Origin: Schlesneria sp.
Lineage (GTDB): Bacteria; Planctomycetota; Planctomycetia; Planctomycetales; Planctomycetaceae
Assembly: GCA_028291515.1 (NCBI GenBank)
Contig: JAQGHU010000019.1
Span: 1 to 64,000, forward strand
Length of the DNA: 64,000 nucleotides
Direction of reading: 5' to 3'
Position 1 is the first letter of the stretch; each line of letters begins with the position of its first letter. Positions 63,935-64,000 of this stretch are shown one piece after another. The notes under the pieces were generated by a model that worked only from the letters and a program-made list of their open reading frames with translations, made no database searches and was not told the DNA's origin. A program made the translations under genes and the position numbers.

Positions 63935-64000
63935 GACGCAATCCTTTCAACTCAAGAAGTAAGAACATTCCCGAGCGAGCTGAAAGGTTCGCCGAACGCC

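Noticed and set aside
1-64000. tRNA, rRNA, tmRNA and CRISPR array
   Set aside because: No cloverleaf with a T-loop, no rRNA core sequence and no regularly spaced direct repeats were found by eye; a covariance-model search would be needed to exclude a missed tRNA.

Overview
The window looks like chromosomal DNA of a planctomycete (Planctomycetota). The signs are two Tat-exported DUF1501 proteins, a membrane-anchored prenyltransferase/squalene-oxidase-repeat protein with a Pro-Ala-Val-rich head, a predicted monoheme lipoprotein, an SGNH hydrolase fused to a DUF1080 domain, an ECF sigma factor translationally coupled to a giant Ser/Thr kinase, and many dispersed palindromic intergenic repeats. 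No rRNA, tRNA or CRISPR array was recognised. All statements come from reading the sequence and from general knowledge of the families; no search was run.

Layout. 1-3.5 kb is a decayed mobile-element relic: an IS3-type transposase fragment, a MobF/TrwC relaxase-helicase broken at both ends, and a damaged ArdC-like antirestriction gene running into it tail to tail. 4-12.3 kb is ordinary chromosome: TPR lipoprotein, prenyltransferase-like membrane protein, DUF1501 protein, cupin and RsgA. 12.5-17 kb carries a two-propeller sugar-dehydrogenase-like protein, an exported double HMA protein and an amino-acid permease. 17.1-22.6 kb is a compact operon of DUF4178, a Gly-rich peptide, DUF350, a membrane spermidine-synthase-like enzyme and an FAD amine oxidase. 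22.6-30.9 kb holds a UbiD-family decarboxylase, a PolB-type 3'-5' exonuclease, small membrane proteins, an S4 protein, a second DUF1501 protein and a lipoprotein. 30.9-34.9 kb is a tight operon: PepSY-like protein, response regulator, histidine kinase, BASS-family transporter. 35-45.4 kb includes an alpha/beta hydrolase, an aspartokinase with doubled ACT modules, a frameshifted RNase II-type gene, the SGNH-DUF1080 protein, the monoheme lipoprotein and a YbjQ protein. 45.5-52 kb has a CheB-CheR-PAS-kinase-receiver hybrid, a sulfotransferase-like protein and three small CsbD/DUF883-type stress proteins.

The most unusual part is 53-63.7 kb. Two transcription units diverge from a 476-bp intergenic region. 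Leftward are an exported CsgG/FlgO-like protein, an exported caspase-like protease and an exported serpin with an SH3-like head and a PDZ domain inserted in the serpin fold. Rightward are an ECF sigma factor, a 1527-residue protein (Cys-containing head, Ser/Thr kinase, nSTAND-type NTPase, transmembrane helix, formylglycine-generating-enzyme-like sensor domain) and a small Ser-rich, Cys-containing protein. A degenerate integrase start follows. The domain set matches the NTP-dependent conflict/signalling systems described for multicellular bacteria, but this combination, with an exported protease and a serpin, is not one I recognise. My reading is an envelope-facing sense, signal, protease and inhibitor module; the function is inferred.
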